Shown here: piece by piece, positions 54,060-62,847 of the stretch
Layout: each line of letters starts with the position of its first letter
How positions within the stretch are numbered: position 1 is the stretch's first letter
Origin: Berkiella_A sp964633725
GTDB lineage: Bacteria; Pseudomonadota; Gammaproteobacteria; Berkiellales; Berkiellaceae
Length of the DNA: 64,000 nucleotides
Direction: 5' to 3'
Assembly (NCBI GenBank): GCA_964633725.1
Contig: CAZWHY010000012.1
Coordinates: 13,384-77,383, forward strand
The notes under the pieces: model-generated
Told to the model about the DNA's origin: nothing
Database searches by the model: none
Seen by the model: only the letters and a program-made list of their open reading frames with translations
Position numbers and translations under genes: made by a program

Positions 54060-54578
54060 TTTCCCCGAGGCATTAACATTATTATTAAGTGCAAGCGCAC
54101 ATATTGCCGCCCACAGTAAGTTATTCTAATTTCATAATATACCCAAAAATATCAAACCACCATAGATATTTTGAAGCAATTCCTAAAGAGTAAAATAATT
54201 ATTACATAAAATCATTATTTAGCTGGAAAACTGTATGAGAATCTATTAGGAGCACATGTTGAATATTATTAACTAATTCACACTATTAATACTAGCCTAA
54301 TGCTAGCCACTTACGCTTTTTTTGCAAATACACGCTAATTTATACACTACAATTTATTATTTATAAGCTAGTTTTATAAAATACATTGCTTTAGAATACT
54401 GATATAAGCTAATTAATATGGTAGCTTAGTCTTTGATTGTGTGCTTTCTCACAAAGTTACGTGGTAAACTAAGTCAGATGGTGCGTATTTCGTGCAATTG
54501 TGTCAATATAAAAGACATTGGGTGCAACTACAAGTTTTACCCTATATAAATCAGCCAGTTGCTTTTAAGGTGATCATC
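54060..54578. promoter_or_regulatory. Divergent control region icmW / icmV
   Basis: 519 bp without a gene and very AT-rich, between icmW (minus) and icmV (plus). It must hold both promoters. Direct motifs such as AAGCTAGTTTTA and TAAGCTAATTAATA near 54365-54420 could be regulator sites, but none matches a site I can name with confidence. Confidence 0.5.
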
Positions 54579-55082
54579 ATGGGCAAACGCAGAGGAATTT
54601 TCAGCCGCGTCGTCGACACGCGTGTCGATAAGTGGATGAGTTGGGATTATATTTCGGAAACAACGGATAGAATAAAAGGTTCTATTGGCGATTTGATGAC
54701 CCCCGAAAAACCAAAATATAAAGAAACCTTCCGTGAAGCTATGATTAGACTAGAGCTTTCCGAAACGGATATCCAACAACGCAAAAAGGAATTTACCCGT
54801 TTATTTTATATGTTTTTAGTCATTAGTCTTGGTATTATTGGCTACGCGGTCTATATGGCCTACCAAGGGTTTTTTGGTGCTTGTCTTATCTCTTTTTGCT
54901 TAGCACTTTATTCGCTTACCCAAACTTTTAAATGGCATTTTTGGTTATTTCAAATCCGTAATAGAAAATTAGGCTGTACCTTAAAAGAATGGCTAAACGG
55001 CACAGTCATCGAACCCAAACTAGAAAATGAGCTTAGTACCCAACCCCAAAAAGACAATCACCTATCGAAAAGGGATCCATAA
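54579..55082 (+). CDS. icmV: IcmV-like membrane protein
   Basis: 167 aa from ATG 54579, with AAGGTG 7 nt upstream (the longer GTG frame is rejected); Legionella IcmV is 151 aa. It starts MGKRRGIFSRVVDTRVDKWMSWD, has a polar N-terminal half, then two helices at about 95-140 (MFLVISLGIIGYAVYMAY, GACLISFCLALYSL), and a basic cytoplasmic end. Its stop overlaps the dotA start (TAATG), so coupling is likely. Confidence 0.88.
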   Translation: MGKRRGIFSRVVDTRVDKWMSWDYISETTDRIKGSIGDLMTPEKPKYKETFREAMIRLELSETDIQQRKKEFTRLFYMFLVISLGIIGYAVYMAYQGFFGACLISFCLALYSLTQTFKWHFWLFQIRNRKLGCTLKEWLNGTVIEPKLENELSTQPQKDNHLSKRDP

Positions 55083-57175
55083 TGAGATTCCGCTACCTTT
55101 TTCTCATCCTCTTAGCACTTGTTCCGGTTGTCGCACACGCCCAAGGCGTATTTAGCGTCCCCCCCACTGATAAATCCATGCAATATCTTGCCAGTATATT
55201 TGGCTCGGTTGGCAGCCTCCCTATCCAAGTCTCAGGTGAAGAGCAAGCCGTTAGCACCATATTCCAAACACTTGTCGATCGCTTTAATGTGATTGTTTTT
55301 ACACTCGGACTGGTCATTATTGCCTGGACCGCGATGGTTTCAACCATCAGCACCGCCCAAGAAGGCGAAGTGATGGGGAAGAAATTTTCTTCCATATGGA
55401 TACCGGCTCGAATGGGCTTTGGGATGTATTTTTTACTACCTGCTGGTGGTGCAGGCGGTTATAGCTTAATTCAAACCGCGATTATGTGGATGATTGTTCA
55501 AGGCGTAGGTGCGGCTAATGCTATCTGGAAAGAAATTGTCTTATCGCCAGCCGTTACGGAAGATACTAGACAAGCAACACTCAAAAATCGAAAATCCACC
55601 ATAGAAGGCCTTTTTAAAGGGGCACTTTGCATGGAGTATATCAATAATTCAACCGCCCTATTAGATGAAGTGAATAGCGAACCAGTCACGATGTTCAGAG
55701 AGGGAGATACAATGAATGTTGGCTTATTGTCTCACTCTGGCGAAAGCCCTGCGAATCCCAAAACCTCTCTTTGCGGTAGCTTCAAAATACCTGACTCAGG
55801 CGCTGTTTTGGGTGGTGATAACTTCAGTGACATTGAGCGCGATGCACGAAAAACAATTCTAGCAGACGGCATTGAACAAGCATTTTTTACACTCATACCC
55901 GCCGCTTCCGAAGCTCTGACTTTACCGCCCGATCAATGGGGTAATGCAAATGTATTAGTCACTGCTGCGAGAACACTTGATAACGCGGCAAGCCAATTAA
56001 GCGTACCACAAAATTTAGAGTCAGAACAAGAAACGGCTATTTTACAAGGATGGATTCATGCTGGTACTTATTACTTTAAAATAGTAGGTGGTATGGGGGT
56101 CGCTAGCGGCCAAGTGGACTCTTTCAGTATATCTCCTTCCCAATATAATGCAGCTGAGTTAGAGTCCACTTATGGAACAGATGCAATCCCTACTAACATT
56201 GGTACAGTAGAAGGCACATATATAACCCAAGCCGTTGAAACCGTTGGCGGAACAGATACTAGTGATGACAAGCTAGAAACTATGGGGTTTAATTCCGCTT
56301 ATAGTGCTGGCGCAGCCCAAAGCATTATCAATTCTATCTTTGGTAATCTTTTTACTGACCTTGCGATTAAACTGGGTGAAAGTATCACTGGCAATGGTTC
56401 TGACGATCCCGTTGTTTCCATGTCTCGATTTGGCACCGATGTTGTCAATGTGGTTGAAATCGTTTTTTTTGGTGGCATATTGGCAGCCTTCTTAATTTGG
56501 ATGCTCTCTAGTATTATGCATTCTGTGCTGCCAATGGGACCAGCAATGGATGCGGTACTCGGCATTATTATGTCTATTGCGGGTCTAGTTATTTCCTTAC
56601 TATGGACCGGGGCTATCACACTAGCACTTTATATCCCGATGATCCCCTATCTTGTATTTACGTTTTCCGCTATCACGTGGATTATTTTAGTTATCGAAGC
56701 TTTGTTAGCCGCCCCTCTTGTAGGCTTAACTTTGGTCATGCCTTCAGAAGACGAGATCGGCAAAGCCGGTACGGGTATTCTTATATTACTAGGTTTGTTT
56801 TTACGTCCACCATTAATGGTTTTAGGATTTTTATTATCAGTCAAGCTACTGATGGTCGCATCCGCTATGTTAAATTATGGTTTTGCTTCCACAATAAACA
56901 GCAGTTTGCGTGTTGATACGATAGGACTATTTGGGCCCGTTGCCATATTTACCTTATATGTAGGGCTGGCAGTTGCAATTGTGCATGAATGCTTTTCGCT
57001 TATCTATAAACTGCCTGACCAAGTATTACGCTGGATTGGATCTAACAGTGGTGGTGGCGATGAAATGTCCAAAGTCAAAGGTATGCAAGGCTCAATCGAC
57101 AAAGGCTCAGGAATTGGCAAAGGTGGTATGAGCGGCGCCCTAAAATTTGCAGGTGATAAAGCCGGCAAAAAATAG
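55082..57175 (+). CDS. dotA: DotA, polytopic inner-membrane Dot/Icm protein (copy 1)
   Basis: 697 aa, shorter than Legionella DotA (1,048) and Coxiella DotA (about 820), largely by a reduced periplasmic loop. Signal peptide LFLILLALVPVVAHA. Then SVGSLP..., helix IVFTLGLVIIAWTAMVSTISTAQEGEVMGKKFSSIWIPARMGFG, the central periplasmic domain (about 165-440), and the C-terminal helices with IPYLVFTFSAITWIILVIEALLAAPLVGL and VHECFSLIYKLPDQVLRWIG. All DotA hallmarks are visible. It overlaps icmV and is followed 41 bases later by a paralogue. Confidence 0.94.
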   Translation: MRFRYLFLILLALVPVVAHAQGVFSVPPTDKSMQYLASIFGSVGSLPIQVSGEEQAVSTIFQTLVDRFNVIVFTLGLVIIAWTAMVSTISTAQEGEVMGKKFSSIWIPARMGFGMYFLLPAGGAGGYSLIQTAIMWMIVQGVGAANAIWKEIVLSPAVTEDTRQATLKNRKSTIEGLFKGALCMEYINNSTALLDEVNSEPVTMFREGDTMNVGLLSHSGESPANPKTSLCGSFKIPDSGAVLGGDNFSDIERDARKTILADGIEQAFFTLIPAASEALTLPPDQWGNANVLVTAARTLDNAASQLSVPQNLESEQETAILQGWIHAGTYYFKIVGGMGVASGQVDSFSISPSQYNAAELESTYGTDAIPTNIGTVEGTYITQAVETVGGTDTSDDKLETMGFNSAYSAGAAQSIINSIFGNLFTDLAIKLGESITGNGSDDPVVSMSRFGTDVVNVVEIVFFGGILAAFLIWMLSSIMHSVLPMGPAMDAVLGIIMSIAGLVISLLWTGAITLALYIPMIPYLVFTFSAITWIILVIEALLAAPLVGLTLVMPSEDEIGKAGTGILILLGLFLRPPLMVLGFLLSVKLLMVASAMLNYGFASTINSSLRVDTIGLFGPVAIFTLYVGLAVAIVHECFSLIYKLPDQVLRWIGSNSGGGDEMSKVKGMQGSIDKGSGIGKGGMSGALKFAGDKAGKK

Positions 57176-57216
57176 GCAAACAGAATTAAGAAAAGTATAA
57201 GTAAAAGGCAACAAAA

Positions 57217-59421
57217 ATGAATATGTACATCAAATGGCTATTAACATTGGCGCTCTATGGGTTGTCTTGCTCTGCCTACGCCTCTGACAGCTTTGCTTTT
57301 GGCTGGACGAGCCCTGCATCCGATAAATCTATTGAGTTCTTAGGTCAATTATTTGGCCCTGTTGGTACCGCTTTAGGTGGCGCTGATGCAGGTATTTTAG
57401 GCACAGTGGTCCAAATTTTTAACATTGCTGTACTTGCTCTGGGTAGTATTGTTGTCAGCTACACCATTATAGTGTCTACCATGAATACTGCCCAAGAAGG
57501 TGAGGTCATGGGGCGCAAATGGTCCTCGGCCTGGATCCCCTTAAGAGCGGCACTGGGTACAGCGATGTTAATCCCCGCCCCGACATACTCCCTTATACAA
57601 ATTCTGTTTATGCAAGTCACTTTAATGGGGGTTCATGCAGCCAACCAAATATGGGCACTTGTCATGAATAATATGGATGGTGCGGGTGTACATGGCACCA
57701 CAACCGTCGATGATTCAGGCTTAGAAAAAGCAGTCAAACACTTAATGGAAGGCTTAATTTGTGCGGAGCATCTGAATAAAATTCCATCCATGTCCAAAAA
57801 TGGCAGCATTACGGCCTATGCATATGACTCTAACAACGATGGCGATCCCGATAGACTCTATATTGGGGTGCCTGGTGAGCCTGCCTATGCCAAAATTTGT
57901 GGTGGGCTAGAGCCCAATAGCCCCCCCAGCACATCTGGTGCCTCTTCAAATAATGCGGCCAACTATGCAGAAACCTGGATATCCTATAATATTTCAGCAC
58001 TTGAAAATACCGCCGCTTTCCTAAGTGCAGCAGCAGCCGAAGCAGAAGCCGTATCCGATCCACTCCCCAATGCGGATCCCCCTCCCATTAGCTGGTCTGG
58101 TGTGGGTACGCTGATAGGCGCGAAAAATGTTTTAAAAGGCGGTATTGCTTCAACCCCACGACCCAGCTCACTCGCACCAAGCTCCAGTTCAGAGCAAACT
58201 TCTATTGATCATGGTTGGTTATATGCTGGAAGTTATTATTTTGAATTTGCTGGGCAAGACTTAGATGGTAGCGGTTCCACAAGAAATTCTGAATCTTATG
58301 GTGCCCCTAGTACCATTTCGCCTGCAATGTCTGCGATTGATTCACAAACTGCCGCCGCGACATTGACTCGCGCCAGTACATTGGCTAGTCGCTACTTTAC
58401 ATATTCTGATAAAGACTCTGGCGTCGAGGATTTTGACCAAGGCGCAAAACTCTCACTCTCTCCCCCGGCCGGAATGAACTCCGAAATCAGCTCTTTTATA
58501 CAGCCCCTTATTGGGCCTTTGGAAGATTTAGCCGAAGACTTTATGGATACACTCACAACCTACCATGACGATCCTATCGCCTCTATTCGACATATTGGCT
58601 CCACAATCATGGTTGTATGTGAAGACATTTGGTTTGCAATTATTATTGCTGCTTTTGCAGTGCTTCTTTTAACTTGCATGATGTCAGGTGTTAACCCTCT
58701 GTGTTGGGCAGTTAGTATGATTGGTACCATATTAATGCCGATTCTAACTTTATTGTTAGGGTTGTTGTGGGTCATTGGCGTAACCATGGGTGTGTACACA
58801 CCGATGATACCGTACCTGGTCTTTACTTTTACCGCTCTGGGTTGGTTTATTTTAGTGATTGAAACTATCATCGCGGCGCCTATTGTTGCTTTAGGCATTG
58901 TCAGCCCCGCCAGTGAAGTACTGGGTAAAGCTGCACCGGCGGTTATGTTAATTACTGGTGTTTTCTTAAGACCTAGCTTAATGGTCATCGGATTTATCGG
59001 AGCAACGCTACTAGTACGCACCGTTATTGAAATGATTAATTATGGCTTTAGTGCAACACTTGATGCCTCTGTTGCTGGGGTTGGACTGTTTGGCCTTATT
59101 GCCGTCATTGCCTTGTATGGCGGACTAGTACTTGCCGTTGTCCACGAATGCTTTAGCTTAGTTTATGTACTGCCCGATAAAATCCTACGTTGGATTGGTG
59201 GCCAAGCTGAGCAGTCTAGCGTTGCAGGACAGGTAAAAGAGCTTGAAAAATCAACCCAAAAAGGTGCTGAAGTGGCTTCTGGTGTGATGAAAGGCTCCGC
59301 ACAATTTGCGACTGAGAAAGTATTAACCCCGGTCGCTGAAAAAGGTATGACGGGTATGTCGGGCATGGCGGGTATGGCGGGTATGGGCGGTGGCGGTGGC
59401 GGCGCAGGTCCGAGTTTTTAG
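57217..59421 (+). CDS. dotA: DotA paralogue (copy 2)
   Basis: 734 aa, clearly homologous to the preceding gene: same MNTAQEGEVMGRKWSSAWIPLRAALG block, IPYLVFTFTALGWFILVIETIIAAPIVALG and VHECFSLVYVLPDKILRWIGGQ. The signal peptide is WLLTLALYGLSCSAYA. The periplasmic domain (about 170-450) differs, being richer in Ser, Ala and Pro. The C-terminus ends with a Met/Gly-rich run (GMSGMAGMAGMGG). The tandem pair is a duplication relative to the single dotA of Legionella; both copies look intact. Confidence 0.92.
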   Translation: MNMYIKWLLTLALYGLSCSAYASDSFAFGWTSPASDKSIEFLGQLFGPVGTALGGADAGILGTVVQIFNIAVLALGSIVVSYTIIVSTMNTAQEGEVMGRKWSSAWIPLRAALGTAMLIPAPTYSLIQILFMQVTLMGVHAANQIWALVMNNMDGAGVHGTTTVDDSGLEKAVKHLMEGLICAEHLNKIPSMSKNGSITAYAYDSNNDGDPDRLYIGVPGEPAYAKICGGLEPNSPPSTSGASSNNAANYAETWISYNISALENTAAFLSAAAAEAEAVSDPLPNADPPPISWSGVGTLIGAKNVLKGGIASTPRPSSLAPSSSSEQTSIDHGWLYAGSYYFEFAGQDLDGSGSTRNSESYGAPSTISPAMSAIDSQTAAATLTRASTLASRYFTYSDKDSGVEDFDQGAKLSLSPPAGMNSEISSFIQPLIGPLEDLAEDFMDTLTTYHDDPIASIRHIGSTIMVVCEDIWFAIIIAAFAVLLLTCMMSGVNPLCWAVSMIGTILMPILTLLLGLLWVIGVTMGVYTPMIPYLVFTFTALGWFILVIETIIAAPIVALGIVSPASEVLGKAAPAVMLITGVFLRPSLMVIGFIGATLLVRTVIEMINYGFSATLDASVAGVGLFGLIAVIALYGGLVLAVVHECFSLVYVLPDKILRWIGGQAEQSSVAGQVKELEKSTQKGAEVASGVMKGSAQFATEKVLTPVAEKGMTGMSGMAGMAGMGGGGGGAGPSF

Positions 59422-59433
59422 CATTCCCACCTT

Positions 59434-59465
59434 GCCCCGACTATAATTGATTTTCTAGACGGGGC
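59434..59465. terminator. Possible terminator after the second dotA
   Basis: GCCCCG at 59434-59439 pairs with CGGGGC at 59460-59465 across a 20-nt loop, with two more possible pairs inside. No strong T-run follows. Positioned between convergent genes. Confidence 0.45.
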
Positions 59466-59483
59466 TATATAAAACCATCTTAA

Positions 59484-59720
59484 TTATAACCCTCTTTTTT
59501 CAGAAATAATTTTCAGCGTATGCTGTGCGTCTTTTAATTCTGGCGAAAGTTTAACCGCTTGTTGTGCTAGCTTGTATGCTTTTTCTACGTCAGTATCTTT
59601 GAGCAACCATGCTTCTGTTGATAGTATGTCTTCTTCAGACAAAGTAAATTGTGCCAGTTTCAAATACCCTCGGATTAATTTAGAATGATGTGCGACCACA
59701 GCCAACAGATGCTTCAACAC
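59484..59720 (-). CDS. Small TPR-like hypothetical protein, 78 aa
   Basis: The helical end (DVEKAYKLAQQAVKLSPELKDAQHTLKIISEKRG) resembles one TPR motif. It may be the remnant of a longer repeat protein, as no second repeat is present and a piece of a dispersed repeat lies just upstream. There is no convincing ribosome site. Confidence 0.4.
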   Translation of the reverse strand: MLKHLLAVVAHHSKLIRGYLKLAQFTLSEEDILSTEAWLLKDTDVEKAYKLAQQAVKLSPELKDAQHTLKIISEKRGL

Positions 59721-59862
59721 TACTGCACGCTGTTCCCAAAGGAATGTGTGTACCCCTTGGTTTTGATATCAACACTACCTTACGACGCTTAAAGTGATTC
59801 ACTTTCGTTCGCTTCTCTAACTCGCACCTTGCCAAATTTAATTTTTTTGACTTTCCTCATAC

Positions 59863-59893
59863 GCTCAGCACACACACTTATTTAAACGCTCTC
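59863..59893. repeat. Partial copy of the dispersed repeat
   Basis: CACACTTATTTAAACGCTCT and flanks match 6364-6385, the end of the copy-1 repeat at 6284-6385, at about 90%. Only this terminal part is present. Confidence 0.6.
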
Positions 59894-59900
59894 TATTCTT

Positions 59901-60392
59901 CTATTCTAAATTATGTAAAATATCTTCTACTGGAAGAATTAGCGTATTTGATACAGGGCATTCCACAAAATCATTTTTTGTATAGAATCCTATTGCGCTG
60001 GCATCGACAGCATGAACTAACAACCCACTAATACCTACGGCATTGGAAACCTCAACTGTTTTTAATATCGCCTCAGCTAACAAGCCTTTGGCCAATCCTT
60101 GACCTTGCCATTCAAGATCAACAGCAAGCCTAGCTAACAGAACTACGCCCAATTTGTCTGGCGCATTCCTTCCAAGTCTTTTTACAATATCACCCCTATT
60201 TATACTGCCAACTGTCATAGTGTAATAAGCGACTACTTTTTTTTCATTACAGACCACATACGTTTTAGAAAATCTATTTTGGTTTTTAAGCGCTCTTTTT
60301 TGAAGATATTCATTTAAGCTCTCGTTACCACAATCAAACAGGCTTACATCATGCTCTCTTGTTATAGGCTCTGGGGCGCTTACTTCTTCCAT
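59901..60392 (-). CDS. GNAT acetyltransferase toxin (TacT-like)
   Basis: 163-aa GNAT. The acetyl-CoA site is visible as LARLAVDLEWQGQGLAKGLLAEAI, and a Tyr expected for catalysis is in AIGFYTKNDFVEC. Small GNATs next to DUF1778 genes are type II toxins that acetylate aminoacyl-tRNA and stop translation. The ATG overlaps the end of the antitoxin gene by 13 bases, so the pair is one operon. Confidence 0.85.
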   Translation of the reverse strand: MEEVSAPEPITREHDVSLFDCGNESLNEYLQKRALKNQNRFSKTYVVCNEKKVVAYYTMTVGSINRGDIVKRLGRNAPDKLGVVLLARLAVDLEWQGQGLAKGLLAEAILKTVEVSNAVGISGLLVHAVDASAIGFYTKNDFVECPVSNTLILPVEDILHNLE

Positions 60393-60775
60393 GGGGCTTT
60401 CTCATTTAATAGTGCTTTTAGCTTTGGTAAATTTCTTGGTTTAGCATTAAGTATCTTTTCAAGGTCACAAAATTCTTCCTTAGAGAGAAAAAAGTTCACT
60501 CTTTTGTATAAATCATTTTCGGCTGCCTTATACGCTGCATCCAGAATATACTTAGTGCGATCAGAATTAGGTTGTAGCTCTACTGCTTTATCAATGACTT
60601 CAAGACATCTAGCATTCACTCTTAAGTTGAGGGTTCTATTTTTTCCTTCCCTTCTCAGTCCTACCCTTATCATTGACTCCTCTGAAGTTTCAGTTTTATC
60701 ACTGTTAGGTAACGTTTTAGCCCTAACAACATTTTTCTGCTTAGAGCTTGGTTTAGATTTAGGTTTAGCACTCAT
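60380..60775 (-). CDS. DUF1778 antitoxin (TacA-like)
   Basis: 131 aa. The ribbon-helix-helix region (KNRTLNLRVNARCLEVIDKAVELQ) is at about 45-75, followed by a helical C-terminus that binds the GNAT toxin (YKRVNFFLSKEEFCDLEKIL). An N-terminal basic extension of about 40 residues is longer than usual. It is preceded by AAGGA and by two copies of an operator-like palindrome. Confidence 0.82.
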   Translation of the reverse strand: MSAKPKSKPSSKQKNVVRAKTLPNSDKTETSEESMIRVGLRREGKNRTLNLRVNARCLEVIDKAVELQPNSDRTKYILDAAYKAAENDLYKRVNFFLSKEEFCDLEKILNAKPRNLPKLKALLNEKAPWKK

Positions 60776-60787
60776 AGTTTTTCCTTT

Positions 60788-60843
60788 GTATACACATTAT
60801 GTATACACTAAACAATAGGCCAATGTATGCACATTGTATATAC
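60788..60843 (-). promoter_or_regulatory. Operator-like palindromes of the TacAT-like operon
   Basis: GTATACACATTATGTATAC (60788-60806) and GTATGCACATTGTATATAC (60825-60843) are two near-copies of the palindrome GTATACA-n5-TGTATAC, 37 bases apart. They lie just before the antitoxin start, as expected for autorepression by the ribbon-helix-helix protein. Confidence 0.7.
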
Positions 60844-60873
60844 CTTTTGTCGGATTAATGCGTGTATCTTCTC

Positions 60874-61107
60874 TTATGTATTTTGGCTCATCATTTCTTT
60901 TACGATCTTAACTCCTGTCTGATATATTTTTCTTGTCGTATTAACAAGTTGGGTAAAACTCCAAAACGGGATCAAAAGTTTACTTTGCCAGCTTAACGAT
61001 TTGATTTGATAACCAATAATTTTAGCCTTCCTTTTTAAAATTAAAGAATATTTCGCTGCACTGAAAAACCATAGCACATTGATTATTACAGAATAAATTA
61101 TATTCAA
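60874..61107 (-). CDS. Doubtful ORF, 77 aa
   Basis: A frame beginning with a hydrophobic helix (NIIYSVIINVLWFFSAAKYSLIL) and a basic, Trp-containing rest. There is no ribosome site that I trust. More than half of it lies inside a 164-bp inverted-repeat unit, so it may be accidental. Confidence 0.2.
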   Translation of the reverse strand: MNIIYSVIINVLWFFSAAKYSLILKRKAKIIGYQIKSLSWQSKLLIPFWSFTQLVNTTRKIYQTGVKIVKEMMSQNT

Positions 61108-61127
61108 CTAAACTTTTGATCCCGTTT
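60964..61127. repeat. 164-bp unit with perfect 19-bp inverted ends
   Basis: AAACGGGATCAAAAGTTTA at 60964-60982 is the exact reverse complement of TAAACTTTTGATCCCGTTT at 61109-61127. This could be a miniature mobile element or a recombination product; no target duplication is evident. Confidence 0.7.
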
Positions 61128-61442
61128 CTCTCTAGCCCCCTAATATCTGTGTACTAAATTATTTCAGCGGCTGATAATTGATACTTTGGGTATGACTTGG
61201 TTTGCGCCATGCGCTGCTGTATTTTGAAAGATCTACGCAAAGATGCCTAGAGCCAAAAATTTTGCCCGGCATAAAATCTAACTTTTCTAGAGCCGTTGAC
61301 CAGGGTAAAATTGTTAGCGGCCTTTTCCTGTGCTAGGGAAATTCAGCCTCAGCTTTAAGCCGGGATACTAAGTTTTCGGTGAGGCTGGACTGACTTGTTA
61401 TAAAATACTACAAAGATACTCAGTAAAATAGACGCTAGCTCT
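61128..61442. other. Non-coding stretch before the IS256 relic
   Basis: 315 bp with no supported frame. CTAGAGCC occurs twice (near 61249 and 61296), each followed by an A/T-rich run and a (C)CCGG or AGGG block, perhaps remains of insertion-sequence ends. Nothing more can be said. Confidence 0.4.
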
Positions 61443-61892
61443 CTTGTCCTGCATTACTTTAATGCCAAGGCTAAATCAGCTATTCATGAAATATGGATGG
61501 CAGCAACAAAAAAAGAAGCCTTACAAGCTTTTGACCAATTTATTAATCAGTTTTCACTGAAATATCCTAAGGCAACAGAATGCCTGAATAAAGATAAAGA
61601 TGAGCTTCTCACATTTTATGATTTTCCTGCTGAACACTGGAAATCATTGCGAACAACAAATCCTATTGAATCTACATTTGCCACTGTTAGACACAGAACC
61701 AAGCGAGCCAAGGGCTGTTTCTCAAGAACAACCATATTGACTATGGTGTTTAAGTTATGCCAAAGTGCTGAACAGCGGTGGATTCGTTTGAGTGGCTTTA
61801 ATCGTCTAGCAGATGTTATTCGAGGGGTTGAATTCAAAGATGGGATCGCTTCAAATGAAAATATTGCAGAGCACCATACTGATGTTGCCTGA
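61443..61892 (+). pseudogene. IS256-family transposase, C-terminal fragment
   Basis: The frame reads back to 61443 without a start (HYFNAKAKSAIHEIWMAATKKEAL), then gives the typical IS256 end: CLNKDKDELLTFYDFPAEHWKSLRTTNPIESTFATVRHRTKRAKGCFSRTTILTMVFKLCQSAEQRW. Only about 150 of some 400 residues remain; the catalytic N-terminal half is missing, so it is inactive. It marks this end of the window as a mobile-element graveyard. Confidence 0.88.
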
Positions 61893-61939
61893 AGCACCAT
61901 ACACAACTTTAGGGCATAGCTCTTACTTTAAGGGAAAAA

Positions 61940-62374
61940 ATGAAAGAGTTTAATGGTAATATTGAACGTAATCACTCAGAAATAGTTGGGTTAGTTCAAT
62001 CTTCTCAAAGTTCTGACGTTGTTTTATATAAAGGGGCAAAATGCAGGGTAAAGGTAGAGTGTGAGACCAATTTTTCATTGGACATATTGTCAGACGAGCC
62101 AGTCTACTGTGTAAATGGATCGTCAAAAAATTCCTGGAATCGTAATGAGCTAGTATTTTTGCATGAGCAATACCGTATGGCAGCAAGCATATATCGAGGC
62201 ACCCAAAGGAGGGGAAATCTCGTCATGACGATACGAAGCGTAGATTTTTCTAACTCACCAGATGAGGGTTTAGAGGAAAACTCAAGAAAAATAGCAGACA
62301 TATGGCTTAAAAATCAAGGTAATTCTCAAAAACCCAAACCTTCTTGTACTTTTAAGAGATACACCCTAGGATAG
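61940..62374 (+). CDS. Hypothetical protein, 144 aa
   Basis: Unrecognised soluble protein, starting after a short AAGGGA site. The sequence alternates beta-type segments (VVLYKGAKCRVKVECETNFSL, NLVMTIRSVDF) with a C-terminal helix. It lies just after the transposase fragment; no partner is clear. Confidence 0.5.
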   Translation: MKEFNGNIERNHSEIVGLVQSSQSSDVVLYKGAKCRVKVECETNFSLDILSDEPVYCVNGSSKNSWNRNELVFLHEQYRMAASIYRGTQRRGNLVMTIRSVDFSNSPDEGLEENSRKIADIWLKNQGNSQKPKPSCTFKRYTLG

Positions 62375-62412
62375 GCATGTTATAATATAACAAGTTTACC
62401 CCAGGGTGGCCT

Positions 62413-62688
62413 TCATATCAATGGGCAGCCGAGCTCACGGCTTATGTGGGTAGAGCGAGATGAAAACAATGCTTTCGCGCCATACAACAAGCTTCTCATA
62501 AAATAGTGCACTTTTTTTGCCTTTTGGGGGGCTTGAATCTCTAGCCGCTTAACATCCCCCTCGTGAAGACCGGCCGCTTCTGCAAGAAGGGCTGCTTCCT
62601 CAAACCTCTCTTTCTTGCTCCTTTCTTCTTGACATGCCCTTAAATAACTAGAACAACCCTTAGCTGTTAAGCGCCATGTAAGCAACAA
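62413..62688 (-). CDS. Uncertain helical protein downstream of the bacteriocin-like peptide
   Basis: The part after about residue 20 (EERSKKERFEEAALLAEAAGLHEGDVKRLEIQA ... YFMRSLLYGAKALF) looks coded, but no ATG or strong ribosome site precedes it and the first 10 codons overlap the peptide gene at 62660-62806. It may be translated from a non-standard start or by coupling, and could serve as an immunity protein. Confidence is low. Confidence 0.35.
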   Translation of the reverse strand: MLLTWRLTAKGCSSYLRACQEERSKKERFEEAALLAEAAGLHEGDVKRLEIQAPQKAKKVHYFMRSLLYGAKALFSSRSTHISRELGCPLI

Positions 62689-62806
62689 AGGCAGCAGCTA
62701 CTACTGCAAAAATAGTTGCTCCAGCACAAGCAGGTACAAACAAACTTCCCACCCCCATATGTCCACCTGATACCAAAGCAATTTCATTGTCATTAAGTGT
62801 TTTCAT
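62660..62806 (-). CDS. Double-glycine leader peptide, bacteriocin-like, 48 aa
   Basis: A very short gene with an ideal AGGAG site 5 nt before ATG 62806. It encodes MKTLNDNEIALVSGG, a textbook double-glycine leader, then about 33 residues rich in Gly, Ala and Val (HMGVGSLFVPACAGATIFAV), ending AAAFVAYMALNS. The mature part would be a hydrophobic, Gly/Ala-rich pore-type peptide with a single Cys. It resembles class IIb bacteriocins and class II microcins. No C39 peptidase transporter is visible here. The DNA just upstream belongs to the dispersed repeat (62848-62949). Confidence 0.7.
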   Translation of the reverse strand: MKTLNDNEIALVSGGHMGVGSLFVPACAGATIFAVVAAAFVAYMALNS

Positions 62807-62847
62807 AGTAACTCCTTTACTTGATAAGTGATCGTATTGAGAAAGCT

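Noticed and set aside
54060..54578. Search for a tRNA or small RNA in the icmW/icmV gap
   Set aside because: No cloverleaf or strong hairpin with T-run was found by eye.
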